Source of the DNA: Persicaria tinctoria
Taxonomy: Eukaryota; Streptophyta; Magnoliopsida; Caryophyllales; Polygonaceae
Reading direction: 5' to 3'
NCBI GenBank assembly: GCA_037127255.1
Contig: JBANSL010000004.1
Coordinates: 12,008,967-12,072,966 of the forward strand
Length of the DNA stretch: 64,000 nucleotides
Notes under the pieces: generated by a model
Seen by the model: the letters and a program-made list of their open reading frames with translations, nothing else
Told to the model about the DNA's origin: nothing
The model's database searches: none
Position numbers and translations under genes: made by a program
In this document: in pieces, positions 39,601 through 51,551 of the stretch
Layout: every line of letters begins with the position of its first letter
Position numbering within the stretch: the first letter of the stretch is position 1

Positions 39601-40674
39601 TATCTCTTTAATTTAACCAAAAGATTACACATTTATCCTAATTTCAAATCTGCAGAGATTTTTTAAATTTAGTTTAAACCGTTTTAATTAAAATTGTACA
39701 GATCTGCAGAGATTTTTAAACCAATTACAAAACATTATGTTACTTTTTGTTAAAATAATTAAAATTTTCAAATCTGCCGGGATTTTGTAACCAATTACAA
39801 ACCATTCTTTTACTGTTTTTTTTAAGTTCCATCCGTTATTACTTCAATTAACCAATGTTTATCTCTTTTATTTAACCAAAAAATTACACATTTATCCTAA
39901 TTTCATATTTGCAGAGATTTTTTAAATTATTAAAAAACAATCGATATTATTTTATTTTTTAAGTTCTATCCGCTATTAATTTCAGATCTGCAGAGATTTG
40001 TTTTACCGTTTTACTCTCATTCACCCTAACCTAACTGGCAACACTACTCTATATATAATCAGAATCGAATATAACAGAGAACTCACTTCTCTTTCTTCCT
40101 CTTCCACCGGTCATGGGGCAGTCCTCTCATCTGGAATTCAATAGTGTATACAACCAACATAAAAAACCTAATAAAATTCATCAATGTTTATCTCATTTCT
40201 AACCAAAAGATTACAAATCTATCCTCTAAAAAGGGATTTAGATGGTTTATAATTGCTGCACAGGTTCGTATCTATCCTAACTTAATAGTCAATAGTAATC
40301 TATATCTCATTTCTCATTCCAAACTAAAAGATTTGATATCTACTATAAATCTTCTAGAAAAAACAGAAAATAAAAATAAAATCAGCTGCTGGACACGTAA
40401 AAATTCATATAAAAACAGGAAATTCATCAATGTTTATCTATTTTTTAACCAAAAGATTACAAATCTATTGTCTAAAAAAGGATTTAAAATGTTTATTCAT
40501 ATCTATCTATCTATTTCTATTATTATTCTATTATCTCTCCTAACTTAATACAGCGAAAGGAGCCATACAAACTATAATGTGTTCGATATTACAAATAAAA
40601 TACAATTCCACATAAATAATCCAATATTAATAAGATGGTTCAATTTAGCAGACAATGCACACCCACATAAATAA

Positions 40675-40945
40675 TCTCATTGCACAAAATTCCAATCCAA
40701 ATTCGATTTCGAGATTCTCATTGCACAAAACCCCAAATTCAAATCCCATTGTTATTAGACAACCACTGTTATTCCAATCTCATTGCACAAAACTCCAATC
40801 CAAATTCGATTTCAACATTCCCACTATACAAAACCCCCAATTTGATTCCCATTGTTATTCGAATCCAAAATTCCAATCCCATTGCACAAAACCCCCAATT
40901 TGTTTCAACATTCCAATCCAAATTCCAATCCAAATAAATCAACCC
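40675..40945. repeat. Degenerate short-repeat array
   Basis: Variants of CATTGCACAAAA and CCAATCCAAATTC recur at irregular spacing of about 30-60 bp (at least five times). They read open in several frames only because stops are rare in the unit; no gene is implied. Confidence 0.7.
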
Positions 40946-41029
40946 TAGATCATTGTTATTTGTTAAACCAAACCGGTGAAAATTGAAATGAGAATATGGA
41001 TAATCAATTGGGATTTGGGAGTTGGGAGT

Positions 41030-41335
41030 GATACATGAGAAAGGAGGCCGAACAGAAGACGGTGCGGCGACAGCAGCAAGGAGGTCGGACAGAGGCGATG
41101 AGCCGACGACGAAGATGGTTTGCTTCTGCTCGGCAACAAACTCGACGACGACACTTCGACAGTCGCCTGTGCTACTTGAGCAGGGAGTGGCGCCTGGGTT
41201 CGCCGAAGTCACCGGTGACGACGGGAGAGAGCAAGCGGGGCAGCCGAGGTCCGGGCTAGACTGGAGGTTGACGGTGAGGTGATTGAGCAAATGGAGGCCG
41301 AAGGAGCGGGCGATGGTGTTGCGAAGGGAGTTAGG
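41030..41335 (-). other. GC-rich gene-like patch in AT-rich repeat DNA
   Basis: A sharp GC rise with a long open minus-strand frame (41290-40769 covers it) whose product is rich in Ser, Pro and Ala. It looks like the 5' exon of a host gene but I recognise no family. Its position inside a candidate Helitron fits a captured fragment; this is inference. Confidence 0.3.
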
Positions 41336-42057
41336 ACTTAGGAGTAGTAAACGAGTATTTGATTTTTAGGGTTTTTCTCAAAACGTTGCCGTTTTGATTT
41401 TTTTTTACTAGCTAATTATTGCTAAGAGGGTAAATCCTTATTTATTGTGAAAAAAGTATTTTTAATCCATTATTTTACAATGTTTCATTATAAATAATTA
41501 ATGTAAATGATATTTACTCCATTTACATACTTTATATTATAATAGTCTATATAATATGAATTGTTTCTTTTTTTTAAAGATGTCATTCTTAACTTTGTTA
41601 AGATAGAAAACAACATTGAGTGTAGAGTTATATGACGATAAATTTCACAAAAGACTCGAAATTCATATCCAAAACACTCGATAATATATTCATATAGTTT
41701 GACAATAAACCTCACATAATATGAATTATTTCAAATAATTACATTGTAGTTTGATTATTTCAAATAATTACAGTATATTTAATGACAATTTGCTATATTC
41801 TTATGCCTTACAATACAATGTTTTTATATTTTGTTATTAGTATTATTAATTAAATATTGTATAGGAAATATCTACAAAATTTGCTCATATTCTCGCATCT
41901 CCAAATTTACTTATCACAAAAAAAACTAATAAGAATATATTAACAAGGTAGATAACAACAAAATAATAAATAGCTATGTCGTTTTCATATTATTATAATA
42001 GTATAATAAATCTAATAAATAATGTAAATAAGTTATGACAATATCTTCTATAAAATA

Positions 42058-42438
42058 TACTCCATTCGATCCATTATATATGACGTTTAAGACTTATTTT
42101 GTTGATCCAATATGTATGACGTTTTGTGCTTTTCATGAACCATTAATTCCTAATTCTTTGTACTAGTATTAATTGTTATTCATTACTACTTGAGATTGTA
42201 TGGCGTTTTGGACGTTTTGGAGTATTTATCCATTATCTCAACTAATTTTCATTAATTGAAAAGCTCTTTATCTCATCCATTGAATTTATATATACTCTCA
42301 ACTACTCTTTTCTATTTAATGCCAATTAATATTTGGCTGATACGAGAGAAATTAATTGATATCTAAGCCCTCCTTAATTCCTTTCTTAATTTACGTGCAA
42401 TTGTGTAAAACGTCATACATAGTGGATCGGGGGTAGTA
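42058..42438. mobile_element. Stowaway-like element
   Basis: The left end CTCCATTCGATCCATTATAT and the right end, reversed, CTACCCCCGATCCACTATG are inverted repeats flanked by TA. Each continues into TATGACGTTT. About 377 bp, non-coding. Confidence 0.7.
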
Positions 42439-43065
42439 ATATACTTTACAAATCCTGTGCGTTACGCACGGACACTGCGCTAGTATACATATACTAAAAC
42501 CAATGCATTGGTGCATGCGTGGAGGCTCGTGAGTGCATCTGCATACGTGGCGGCGCGTGAGTGTATCTCGCAGAACTCTCTCCCGTCAAAAAGAAAATCT
42601 AATAAAAATAATTATTTTATTTTACCATTAACACATATAATTGGATATATAGAAGATCTTATAAAAGAGTAAATATTATATAAGGAAAAAATTATATCAA
42701 TATAAATAAACGTAGTAGTAGTAATAATAAAACTATTTAGATTATATATAACCTGTCGAACTAATTTTATTTATATATTTTTTTTTTTGAATGAAAAATA
42801 ATTTATATTTAGATTAACGCATTCTCCGTACACAGGACGGAACCTACACTAGTACATAAGATATTCAAATGGATACATAAGGAATTCAAATGAACCATAC
42901 ATCTACAAGCAAAAGGACAAATCCTAAAAGCTCTCGACAAACAAACCCATCCTTCCCCTTTTTCTCTAACTTGCCCTATACAAAAATGAGGACGGGCCCA
43001 ATTACAAAAGTTTGTTTAGGTGAAACTCACAAATCATATCATAAGAACAAAAGTTCAGGTCAGAT

Positions 43066-46000
43066 CTACTGCTTTTGGGTGACTGGGAAATTATCCTCAG
43101 GCTGCCTTTTCCACAAGTAGTTGGCTGCTTCGATCCACCGAGGACTGACGAGGAACTTCTCTTCCCGCAGAGCCCAACGTGACTTGTCTGTCCTAGCATC
43201 CGCGGAGACTACATGTGTGACAGTTGGGTCAAGTTCTGTGCAGCATATTGCCCCCATCCTTTCCGCCATCTTCCACAAGGGGTTGTCACTGGGAGGCGAT
43301 GAGGTAGGAAACACCCGGCTGAATACTATCTTGCAGTCTTTGAGGACTTCTTTCTTGATGCTCCTTAGAACCTGAAAATCATTCAGAACAACCTTGTTTG
43401 AGAACATGTTTCCACCTAGTTCTGCAGATTGTAAGCAACACATTACATTGTATGCTTTTGGTAGCTTTTTCTTTTGCAAGCATTGATGACAATATTCCAT
43501 ATCTGATTAATACTAACAGACAAAAAGGGGGGAAACAACAGTTTTAATATTGGAAGGCCATGGTAAATGCATCAGATATTTCACCTCTCTCACATCTCTG
43601 ACAGCAATGTCATCCTTTCTCTCCTGTCGGTAGATTGCAATTAGTGATATAATACGCACAGGAACTGTTTGCTAGTATGAGTGAAGAACACAAGAAAAAC
43701 ATACCGGATCAAAGAAAAGGCCATGAACACGCTTTAGAACTTCGAGAACAGTAGCCAGTGCACCATCTACCTCATTCTCGTCACTTTTTAGCTCTGAAAG
43801 GGACTTGACATTGAATCCAAATTGACGGCAACTTGAAGAAAAATAATGATATCTGTCCATCAAAATCAAATTATCCTTGTGTTTTTGCCAAACCTGAATG
43901 ATGCAGAAACTCAAATGATTAAATCAGAAAAAGTTGAAAATTTGCAAAAGGAATTACAAAAACAAAAGAAAATATGCATAAAATCGTTTATACACCATAT
44001 TTCAAAACACAATGACAACCAAATAATTCTACCCATCAAACCAAATGTGAAGGGATAGTACTTACACCTTCTGTGTCATCTAAAATCAGAACAGCACTGT
44101 CCATGCCAAGCACAATATCGAGTCCCTTCTGATGCCTTTGAGTACAATCGCCTTGTGAGATAACTCTAGAATCAAAATATGTTTTCCCAGGATCGAGCAA
44201 CCGGGCCATTTCAAATGCATATGACCGTTCTCCCATTGTGTAAATGTACATCTCAAACAGGTCAGCAGCTTCTTTAAGAAAGGTACGTACAAATGGCCTT
44301 AACTTCGTTACCATCTGCATTGTATCCACTTTGAACAAGCTTCCATTTGAAACATCTAAAATTTCAAAATGTTGAAGTCAGATGAACCAGTACTCATTAA
44401 GAATATTAAAGGATGTACTAAGGTCCAGACGCATCTTTATGATTCAGAGCAAAAAACTAGGGACCAAATTGATAGAAACGGAGAAGAAGGGATTAAAATC
44501 ACATGAACTTCAGTGCAAACACAGCATATGTCCCAAACTGCCACCTATCATGGAGATAATTAGGACTCGCTAAGAGATAGAGCCTACTTTTGCAAGATTA
44601 TATTAGAACCATCAACTACAGATGTAAAGAAAGATTATATTTAAAGCACAGCCTGTCCAGTTTTAAAATACGGAGTATAATATTCCACACCACATGCGAA
44701 CATATCATGAATAGAGTAACAATTCACAAACAAACACAGCAAAGAAGAATGTCCCCAAGCTTTAAATGACCAAAGAAACGAAAAACTCGGCAAGCAAAAG
44801 ATACCTTGAAGGGAGTGTGTCTGACCCAATAAATATTGCTCATCCGGTGATATATCTTTCAGACAAGTTGAATTCAAGACAGTGTGGTCCAAATCAATCA
44901 CAAGATAAAGCTTTTTCTGTTGTAACATTTTCTTAACATCAACATTCCTTAAGCGAGTTATCTCATCATTAGCAAGTCTCAAATCCTACAAATAAAGAAT
45001 AATGTCAATCTTTGCCATGTCTGCATAGTGTTCAATAAATATTCAATTAAAATTCAATAAAGAAGAAAAAGGCTGATGGTGAATGAACCTTGTGAAAACA
45101 GGAACAAAATATTGTATTCATTGAAGAATATCTTATTTCAATTTTAAGAAGATCAAGCAAGATTTCGTAAAGCAAACTTGAGTTAATGTTCTACAGGAAA
45201 TCCCCCAAAGTAAAAAGGACAGAGGTTGACAATGACCAAAAAAAAAAACTCAATCGAGATTCAACAATAGTATAAGAATTCATCACAGTTATACCTTATG
45301 GATGTATCCAAGTGATATGCCCACAGCATCAGCCGTCTTTTCCCCACATCTTATACACATATCTCGTAAGAAACCAGGATGTGGACAAGAATCACCAGCC
45401 ACCTCTGCAAGTAAAAATAATTCAATACAGTGATCATATTAGAAAACTCCAAATCAAAGAACCACGTGCTAGGAGGAAAATTTCCTAAAATACTCCCACG
45501 GATGGAAACATCATAAAACCATCCCCAAATTTATAACAAAATCATAACGAAACAGAGGCAAAATGTCTGAAAGAGATATGATTGCAAATTGGCAATCCAG
45601 AGACTAAGCTGAACCCATGGGAATACAGTGAACAAGATAACATGTACGATGGTAAGAAGATCTCTAACAGATTAGATATGGCACCTAAACCATACCTGTC
45701 TCCTCAAAAGATCCATACGACGTACCCTCTACTTCATCGGTACTTTCCGAATCCAGCTTTCGTCTTTTGATCCTGAAACCAATCATCTCCTGATGTTAAT
45801 CATTTTTTTAAAAGTTTCTACATTTCGATTATTGAGTATCATGAAAGAACTAAGAACTCAAAAACACCAAATGAGAAAAACAGGCCTCTTCTTTCAACAG
45901 TTAATATCACTATGAGGCTATCCTGAAAGCGAGTTTGCACATGGGAAGTGGGAAGAGTTCGCACCACAAATACGTCAACTTATAAGTGAGAAAAACATTT

Positions 46001-46336
46001 TTGCATTAAAATTCAAGTTCAATGAGTATTAAGATCCTTCTACCTACTTAAAAATGACGTCTTTTCAACTTTGCAATGCAATTATACAAATGCCTCAAAT
46101 AATGCATTTAGAGTACAAATATGATGAGAAGATGGAAAAATGGAAAAATGATCAAATATAAAAGAATTTCATGGTTGCAGACACTAGCAATAGTACCTCT
46201 CAACAGGGTCTCCATTATCATCATTCTCTTTGTTTGGTGATGCATCCGATAATCCAGAATCCAGCTCCTCTTCAAGAAATCCAGCGAAATCATCACTGCT
46301 TGAAGAGGATATAGGGGAATCTGTAGCCACACTCAT
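43066..46336 (-). CDS. CPL4: RNA polymerase II C-terminal domain phosphatase-like 4
   Basis: FCP1-type phosphatase that removes phosphate from the Pol II CTD in the nucleus. Eight coding exons join in frame to 443 aa, close to the 440 aa of Arabidopsis CPL4: 46336-46197, 45772-45696, 45404-45295, 44985-44805, 44355-44066, 43893-43705, 43623-43585, 43371-43066. Residues 1-75 are acidic and serine-rich with a basic KRRKLDSE patch; CPHPGFLRDMCIRCG follows. The FCP catalytic motif DLDHTVLNST is at 140-149 (nucleophile D140), with YTMGERSYA and LILDDTEG further on. Residues about 343-443 form the BRCT domain, with THVVSADARTDKSRWA. Clean donors and acceptors surround every exon; at exon 5 I chose GTAAGT over an earlier weaker GT because only it keeps the frame. 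An upstream non-coding exon around 46800-46990 is likely. Confidence 0.94.
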
Positions 46337-47080
46337 CTACCACAATGTAAAAGAATTCAAACTCTCATATATGATATATTCCTTAACGTAGATGTGTGAA
46401 TACGAACTTCTCAATGTTGGATTGCAGAGTGTTTTCAAACAATCAAGAAATCTCGTCGTAGAAATAGCTGACAAGGCAGTTGCTTTGAACATCATATTTG
46501 CTTAAATTCATAAACTAGCATTATCAAACAGCTAGACACTCTATCAGCAACTTCAATTCATCAATGCACAGTTTAAAAATACAGAGATGTTAACCAGCAA
46601 TCAACCAGAAGTAACCAAAATATAAAAAATTGAAATGTGCTTCCCCGAACAAGTATTGCTGAAACCCCCATATCACCACTTCGCCGAATTGTTTAGCGCA
46701 AAAATCATACTCTAAACGGCCACACAACCGAAAATTGAGGGAAGAATCAAACCAAAAAGAATAGGGAGCAGAGTTCATCACAAACCTCGACAACCGACCT
46801 AGTTGGATAGTTGGATCCAAAAGCCCGAGTCGCCCGGAAGATAGAGAAAGAGAACTGTGACCGCGAAAGAGAGAAGGGAAGAAGTGTCTGGTTATCGTCG
46901 AGATCGAGGAGCCGGCAGCGGTGGCGGAGGCCGGTGCAGCTCGAGGAGTTACACGGCGGCGGAAGCGCGGCTGCGGTGGTCACAGTGAATGGGTGCGACG
47001 TTCAACCAAGGTGTCTGTTTTTGTTACGAGTTGATTGGGAAAGGTTTTAGAAGGTTGGTTGGGCCGGCCCGCCCATTAAC

Positions 47081-47781
47081 CTTGGAGGTAGACCTGAGCA
47101 AATATGGGCCAACCCGCCCGGCAAAATATGCGGGCTTGGACAGAGTAGTTGACCCAAGCGGGCCGACGGGCCCGGCCCGGTTGGGCCAGTGGGTCGGGCT
47201 TGGGCGGATAGTGAAGCCCAAGCGGGCCGATGGGCCCGGCCCGGTATTATAATAATATTATATATAATTATAATTATATAAATTATATAGAGTATTGTAA
47301 AAATATATACATAATTTCTATAATTTATAACTATATTACCGGTGTCATACTAGTACTAAGTGCTAACTATTCCCAATCATAAACGTTCTCATCTTCAAAA
47401 TCAAATCCAATTGAGAAATAAAAACCCTAAATGATTTCTCTCGCATAGCTCGAGTGCCGCTTAAAAGTATTGGCACACTATAACGTTGATTTGCATTTGT
47501 TAGTAAGCTAATATTGTCCATATTTGCCTCGTATTTGAAAGTATTTATACAATTTTGTAATTTGCCACTTTTTTAGTTCGATTTCGGACATAAAACGAAT
47601 TTGAGAACCTAGGCCCAAATACACTAGGCCCAAATACCGGGAAAGAGGGCGGTCTTGGGCAAGACACTAGGCCCAAATACCGGGCCTGGCCCAAGCCCGG
47701 CCCGGTGTAGTGGACTGAAATTTTGGTCGAGGCCCGGCCCAAGCCCGCCCGACCCGGCCCATGCTCAGGTCTACTTGGAGG
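47081..47781. mobile_element. Non-autonomous hAT element with perfect target duplication
   Basis: Element 47089-47773 starts TAGACCTGAGCA and ends with its complement TGCTCAGGTCTA. The flanks are identical 8-bp CTTGGAGG at 47081-47088 and 47774-47781. Both subterminal regions are very GC-rich with GGGCCCGGCCCGG-type blocks in opposite orientation; the middle is AT-rich. No transposase is encoded. It sits upstream of CPL4. A partial relative lies at 58809. Confidence 0.9.
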
Positions 47782-48737
47782 AGCATATGAGGTCAATTTG
47801 GGCCCCTTGTGATCCATCATGGCAATTTTCCTCTCATGTTCCTAGTAGTTTAGTTTTAGGCCAATTTGCATAACTAGCCATATAAAAAAAAACTTTACAC
47901 AACTAGTCATGTGCCTTGATTATTTGCATGGGGTAGAAAGTGGTCATTTTTTGCAAATAAAAATAGCAACCGGGAGAGGAAGTTGCAGGTGAAGGTAGGG
48001 GACACTGTAGCTACACTGTAGGTGTCAGTGACATGTGGCACCAAAAGACATCCCCCGTTCATTTCAGAAAACTGTAGACTGTCCATCTTACCAATAGAAT
48101 TAATATGTCCTACCAATAGGCTAAACCTGTCTTTCCATACCTGGAGATATTTTGGAAAGAATCTAGAGGGGATTCACTATAGCTGATTTGGCGGGCTGTC
48201 AGTGTACTTTTGGCGCCAAAACAGAATTCCTCTTTTGAGAAAAGGGGGAGCATTTATGAGGGGAAAATGCAATGATTGCATTGATGGGTGTCCCCCAAAA
48301 ACATATATAAACTTGAAAGGAGGATTTGAAACACCAGAACATCCTCTGCAAAAAGCGGAAAGGACGAGGAAAAAGTTATCCGTTCATTCTAGGAAACGAT
48401 ATAGTCCCCATCCTACCAATAGAATATTTCCGTCCTACCAATAGTGTACAACTGTCCTTTCATACCTGAAAAAGTGCAAGAAGTTTGTCCGATGACAGTG
48501 GCAGCGATGTGTAAGTGATCTTGTACCTATCCTTTGTAGTTATTCATTTTTCTTATAACAGAACTACCCCAAGGTGACGGTTTCACAATACCGGTTGCAG
48601 AGAGTTCGTAATTTATACTCTCTTTTTGATCAATTGCATGACTTGCAAATTAAGATAACAAATTCAAGCGCTATTTTTGCTTCCTGCGAAATTATCACTT
48701 CTTGATGCCTAGACGATCATAAGGACCCATTGAAAAT

Positions 48738-48808
48738 AGTCTATTAGCTCAATTGGTAGAGCGTTGTGTTTGCACACAAAGATGTGAGTTCGACTCTAAC
48801 ATAGGCTA
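48738..48808 (+). repeat. tRNA-like sequence, left arm
   Basis: It folds as a cloverleaf: acceptor AGTCTAT with ATAGGCT, D arm GCTC...GAGC, anticodon stem TTGTG with CACAA, T arm around TTCGACT. The anticodon loop TTTGCA has six bases, one short of normal; with the missing base it would read TGC (Ala). The D and anticodon regions resemble nuclear Ala tRNA. One T-stem pair is lost here. Probably a tRNA-derived repeat rather than a working tRNA. Confidence 0.55.
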
Positions 48809-48991
48809 ATACGGAGTATGTGTGTTCATGAATCTCTCTAAGCTTATACAATTATGAACCTGGCAGAAAATATATACACTAATGGTATGACACATTTACG
48901 AACATGTTAGGACAAATTCATAAATCTCTCTGAACTTATACGATTATAAACATGACAGAAAATATATACATTGGTGATAGGACAAATCTGT

Positions 48992-49115
48992 GATGATCAT
49001 GAACTTGTCAGCGATGACTGGGTACTTCTGAGTGTCAATATTCACTACTTGGATCTTGTCTTTCAGTGTAGCACTAACTTTATCCAGGATAGGGACCATA
49101 GCTTGAGATTCATCA
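48992..49115 (-). pseudogene. Thioredoxin y-like gene fragment
   Basis: One minus-strand frame reads MVPILDKVSATLKDKIQVVN then IDTQKYPVIADKFMI, closely matching the region after the active site of plastid y-type thioredoxins. The WCGPC active site itself is not recognisable: the expected position is altered and in another frame. Upstream and downstream exons are absent. It is a piece of a host gene lying inside the Mutator-like element and inside the tRNA-flanked foldback. Confidence 0.65.
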
Positions 49116-50123
49116 TCGCACATGATATATCCATGTATAGCTTTTGCATCTGTGGTTCATATAACTTCAGTCTCTGCCTGTGGAGCCTGCCTTCTCCTTT
49201 TGCTTTTCTGAGATTCATGTGGAAGTAATTTTTTTTCGTAAAGTCAATTATGCATTTACATTTTTCCAATAGTATAAATATATCGTACCATCAGTGTGCA
49301 TCTATCCTACCATTAGTGTCAAGTTATACAGGAATTACTGGGTTTCCATTATGATCCTACCAATATCGTTGTTTTCTCCTACCATTACTTTCCATCAATC
49401 CTACCATTCTGATCCTACCTATATCGTTGTTTTATCCTACCATTAGTTTTCATCTATCCTACCATGTTTCTGCATCTATCCTACCAATTTAAATAGCTTT
49501 CAAGGAAAATCAAGCTAGAAAGAATCTGTAAATTATGTTCCACAATTTTCATAAAAACAACCAATGGTAGAGGGTTTCCAGTCTATAACAAAAGATGAAG
49601 GAAACCTAAGTAACATTATATCCAAGGGTAGAGGCTCTAATTCAGTCGTTCTAGCATTGAATTAGATTGGATTCATGAATTTTGATTGATAGAAATTGGA
49701 TTGAGATTAGGATTTATGGATTGGTAATTGAGATTGAGATTAGGGAATTCACGCCTCAATGATTACTAGTCCGGGATTTGTGGATTGGTCAATATTAATT
49801 CTACTTCTTTGTCAATAGTACAAATATATCTTACCATTCGTGTACATCTATCTTACCATTAGTGTAAAGTTATACACTTAGGAATTTCGGTGATTACATT
49901 TTTATCATACCAATATTGTATATTTATCCTACTAGGTTCACAAATTTGTCCTACCACTAGTCTATATATTTCCTACCAAGATCATAATTTTATAAGTTCA
50001 GAGATATTCATAATTCATAAATTTGTCGTACCAGATTCACAAAATTGTCCTATCATTAGTGTATATATTTCCTACCATGTTCAATCGTATAAGTCCATAG
50101 AGATATGAACGCATACTCCGTAT

Positions 50124-50194
50124 TAGCCTATGTGAGAGTCGAACTCACATCTTTGTGTGCAAACACAACGCTCTACCAATTTAGCTAATAGGCT
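50124..50194 (-). repeat. tRNA-like sequence, right arm
   Basis: Inverted copy of the left tRNA-like sequence. Here the acceptor stem (AGCCTAT with ATAGGCT) and the T stem (GTGAG with CTCAC) are fully paired, but the D stem is broken (GCTA instead of GCTC). The six-base anticodon loop is the same, so the defect predates the duplication. Confidence 0.55.
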
Positions 50195-50759
50195 CCTGCA
50201 GAAAATGCATGTAAACATGTCATCCAGATAAACAAAATAGGAACAAGAAATGTCTTATCCAGGATTCTGGCAGATCCTTTTTATGTAATAGGTGACAACT
50301 TAGTGTTTCTGAACAACTATTATGCATTTTGCCCAACATATGATGATAAATAAAAATGTAAACAAACTCAATATTCGTTCTCAACCTATTACGAAGACAT
50401 GTTCTTTGACCTTGCAACAAACTAAACAAGCAGAAGGAAAGGAAGTAAGGGGAACATCACAAACTATAAAGAGACTGCTTCATGAATAGGTATTGTATTA
50501 GCCGATGCAGAATGACGGAGTAATCAACATGTGGGTAAGAATCTAAGCATAATAGCAGATCTTGTTCGTTAATATTTAATTTATTCATGCATGAGAAGAA
50601 GGTTTTCTAAATAAAGACCCCTCCAACGAAATAGACAAGGAGCCATTCACAATTTCTTCTAATTCCAAGTCAGTTAGGAAGTGTCTGCAGGAATGAGGTA
50701 GATATTACATGAAAAACCTGCACTATATAAAATTCAAAATGTAAAGATTTCAATTTTAC

Positions 50760-51551
50760 CTTCAGATCACAAAGTCCATTGTCTCTGAAGCAACTGACAT
50801 GATACTCTTTCTCACACTACAGTCATATTAGACATCACATTAAGAAATATGAGCAATTTACATCAAAAAAAAAACACTTGTCAATCAATCATATAGGAAG
50901 GTGAGAGACATACTTGATCGCAGATTATTACTGTTCGATCATCAAATGTTTCAGAGCTGAAATCATGGGCCCTGATACAAAAAAAAAAAAAGATAGCTAG
51001 TAAGTATGGTACATTAAATTGATAACAGAAGAAATCCCCAACAATCAACACACAAAAAGATATATAACAAAGAGGGTCATACAACAAAATAAATTTTAGA
51101 GTCAGCATGAAACAACAAAATACCACTAGAGAAACTATCCTGCAAGTTTAGTAATCAAAGTAAAAAAGAAACAAGATTAGGAGGAACAACCTCTAATATA
51201 TGTAAACCAATAGGATATTTAAAAGCTAAATGGTCAGCTACCCTATCAGTCTCACCACAAATTGATGAAACTAGTTCAGAACTCTACCAAGCAGTTTATT
51301 GTGAACATCAATCACTAAATCTGAACTTGTTTCCAGAATGAACTTCTGAAAACCGCAGCCGCAACCCCAGGAACCGATTCAAAGTCTATTTCAACCTAAG
51401 AAAAACGAACCAATTCAAGGTCTATTTCAACCTAAGAAAACAGAACTTACGAAATCCGTGAAGTATAGGTCAAGCGCGGGCTGGAGCGGGAACTACGGCG
51501 GAAACTGGAAGAGGGCGGAGTCCTCCTCGCGTGCCCTCCATTGTCACTCAT
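50760..51551 (-). pseudogene. PHD-finger protein gene fragment (captured)
   Basis: Three minus-strand exons join in frame: 51551-51451, 50971-50914, 50816-50760, with good GT/AG borders. They give 72 codons: MSDNGGHARRTPPSSSFRRS at the start, then HDFSSETFDDRTVIICDQ and CEKEYHVSCFRDNGLCDLK. The last part is the middle of a plant PHD finger (C-DQCEKEYH-C), as in large acetyltransferase-domain PHD proteins. The next exon, expected to hold LP-x-W-F-C, is degraded and has stops near 50690; a weak LPES-like match follows near 50270. So only the 5' end remains. A GC-rich leader lies upstream (51560-52000). It may still be transcribed from its own captured promoter. Confidence 0.6.

Larger units (their letters stand above)
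36807..42483 (+). mobile_element. Candidate non-autonomous Helitron
   Basis: The left edge TCTATCTATATCTAATCTAA is Helitron-like. The right edge has a hairpin GTGCG-TTA-CGCAC (42457-42469), then CTAG at 42480-42483 followed by T. No Rep/helicase is encoded. The pairing of these two ends as one 5.7-kb element is inferred; they could belong to two elements. The interior holds nested duplications, a degenerate repeat array, a GC-rich gene-like patch and a Stowaway insertion. Confidence 0.4.
48090..50085. repeat. Scattered degenerate TCCTACCATTAGT repeats
   Basis: Around twenty variants of TCCTACCAWTAG(TGT) occur on the plus strand, mostly at 49300-49490 and 49825-50080 with 10-40 bp spacing. 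A few lie at 48090-48440, and reversed forms (ACTAATGGTATGA) lie in the left arm. They are not explained by the captured genes or the tRNA-like ends. Confidence 0.7.
48738..50194. mobile_element. Foldback element with tRNA-like inverted ends
   Basis: The outer 120 bp or more at each side are inverted copies. Each starts with a near-complete tRNA-like sequence followed by CTAATACGGAGTATG and a shared tail with TTATACRATTATRAAC. The centre holds a thioredoxin-like piece and many degenerate TCCTACCATTAGT motifs. It may be one foldback transposon or two SINEs inserted head-outward; no clear target duplication was found. Confidence 0.5.

Noticed and set aside
40144..40548. Plus-strand open frame of 134 codons
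   Set aside because: Very AT-rich, Lys/Asn/Ile-rich product with internal repeats; no homology or splice signals.
48738..48808. Functional tRNA gene
   Set aside because: The anticodon loop has six bases, a stem pair is lost, and an inverted copy exists; it is better seen as a tRNA-derived repeat.
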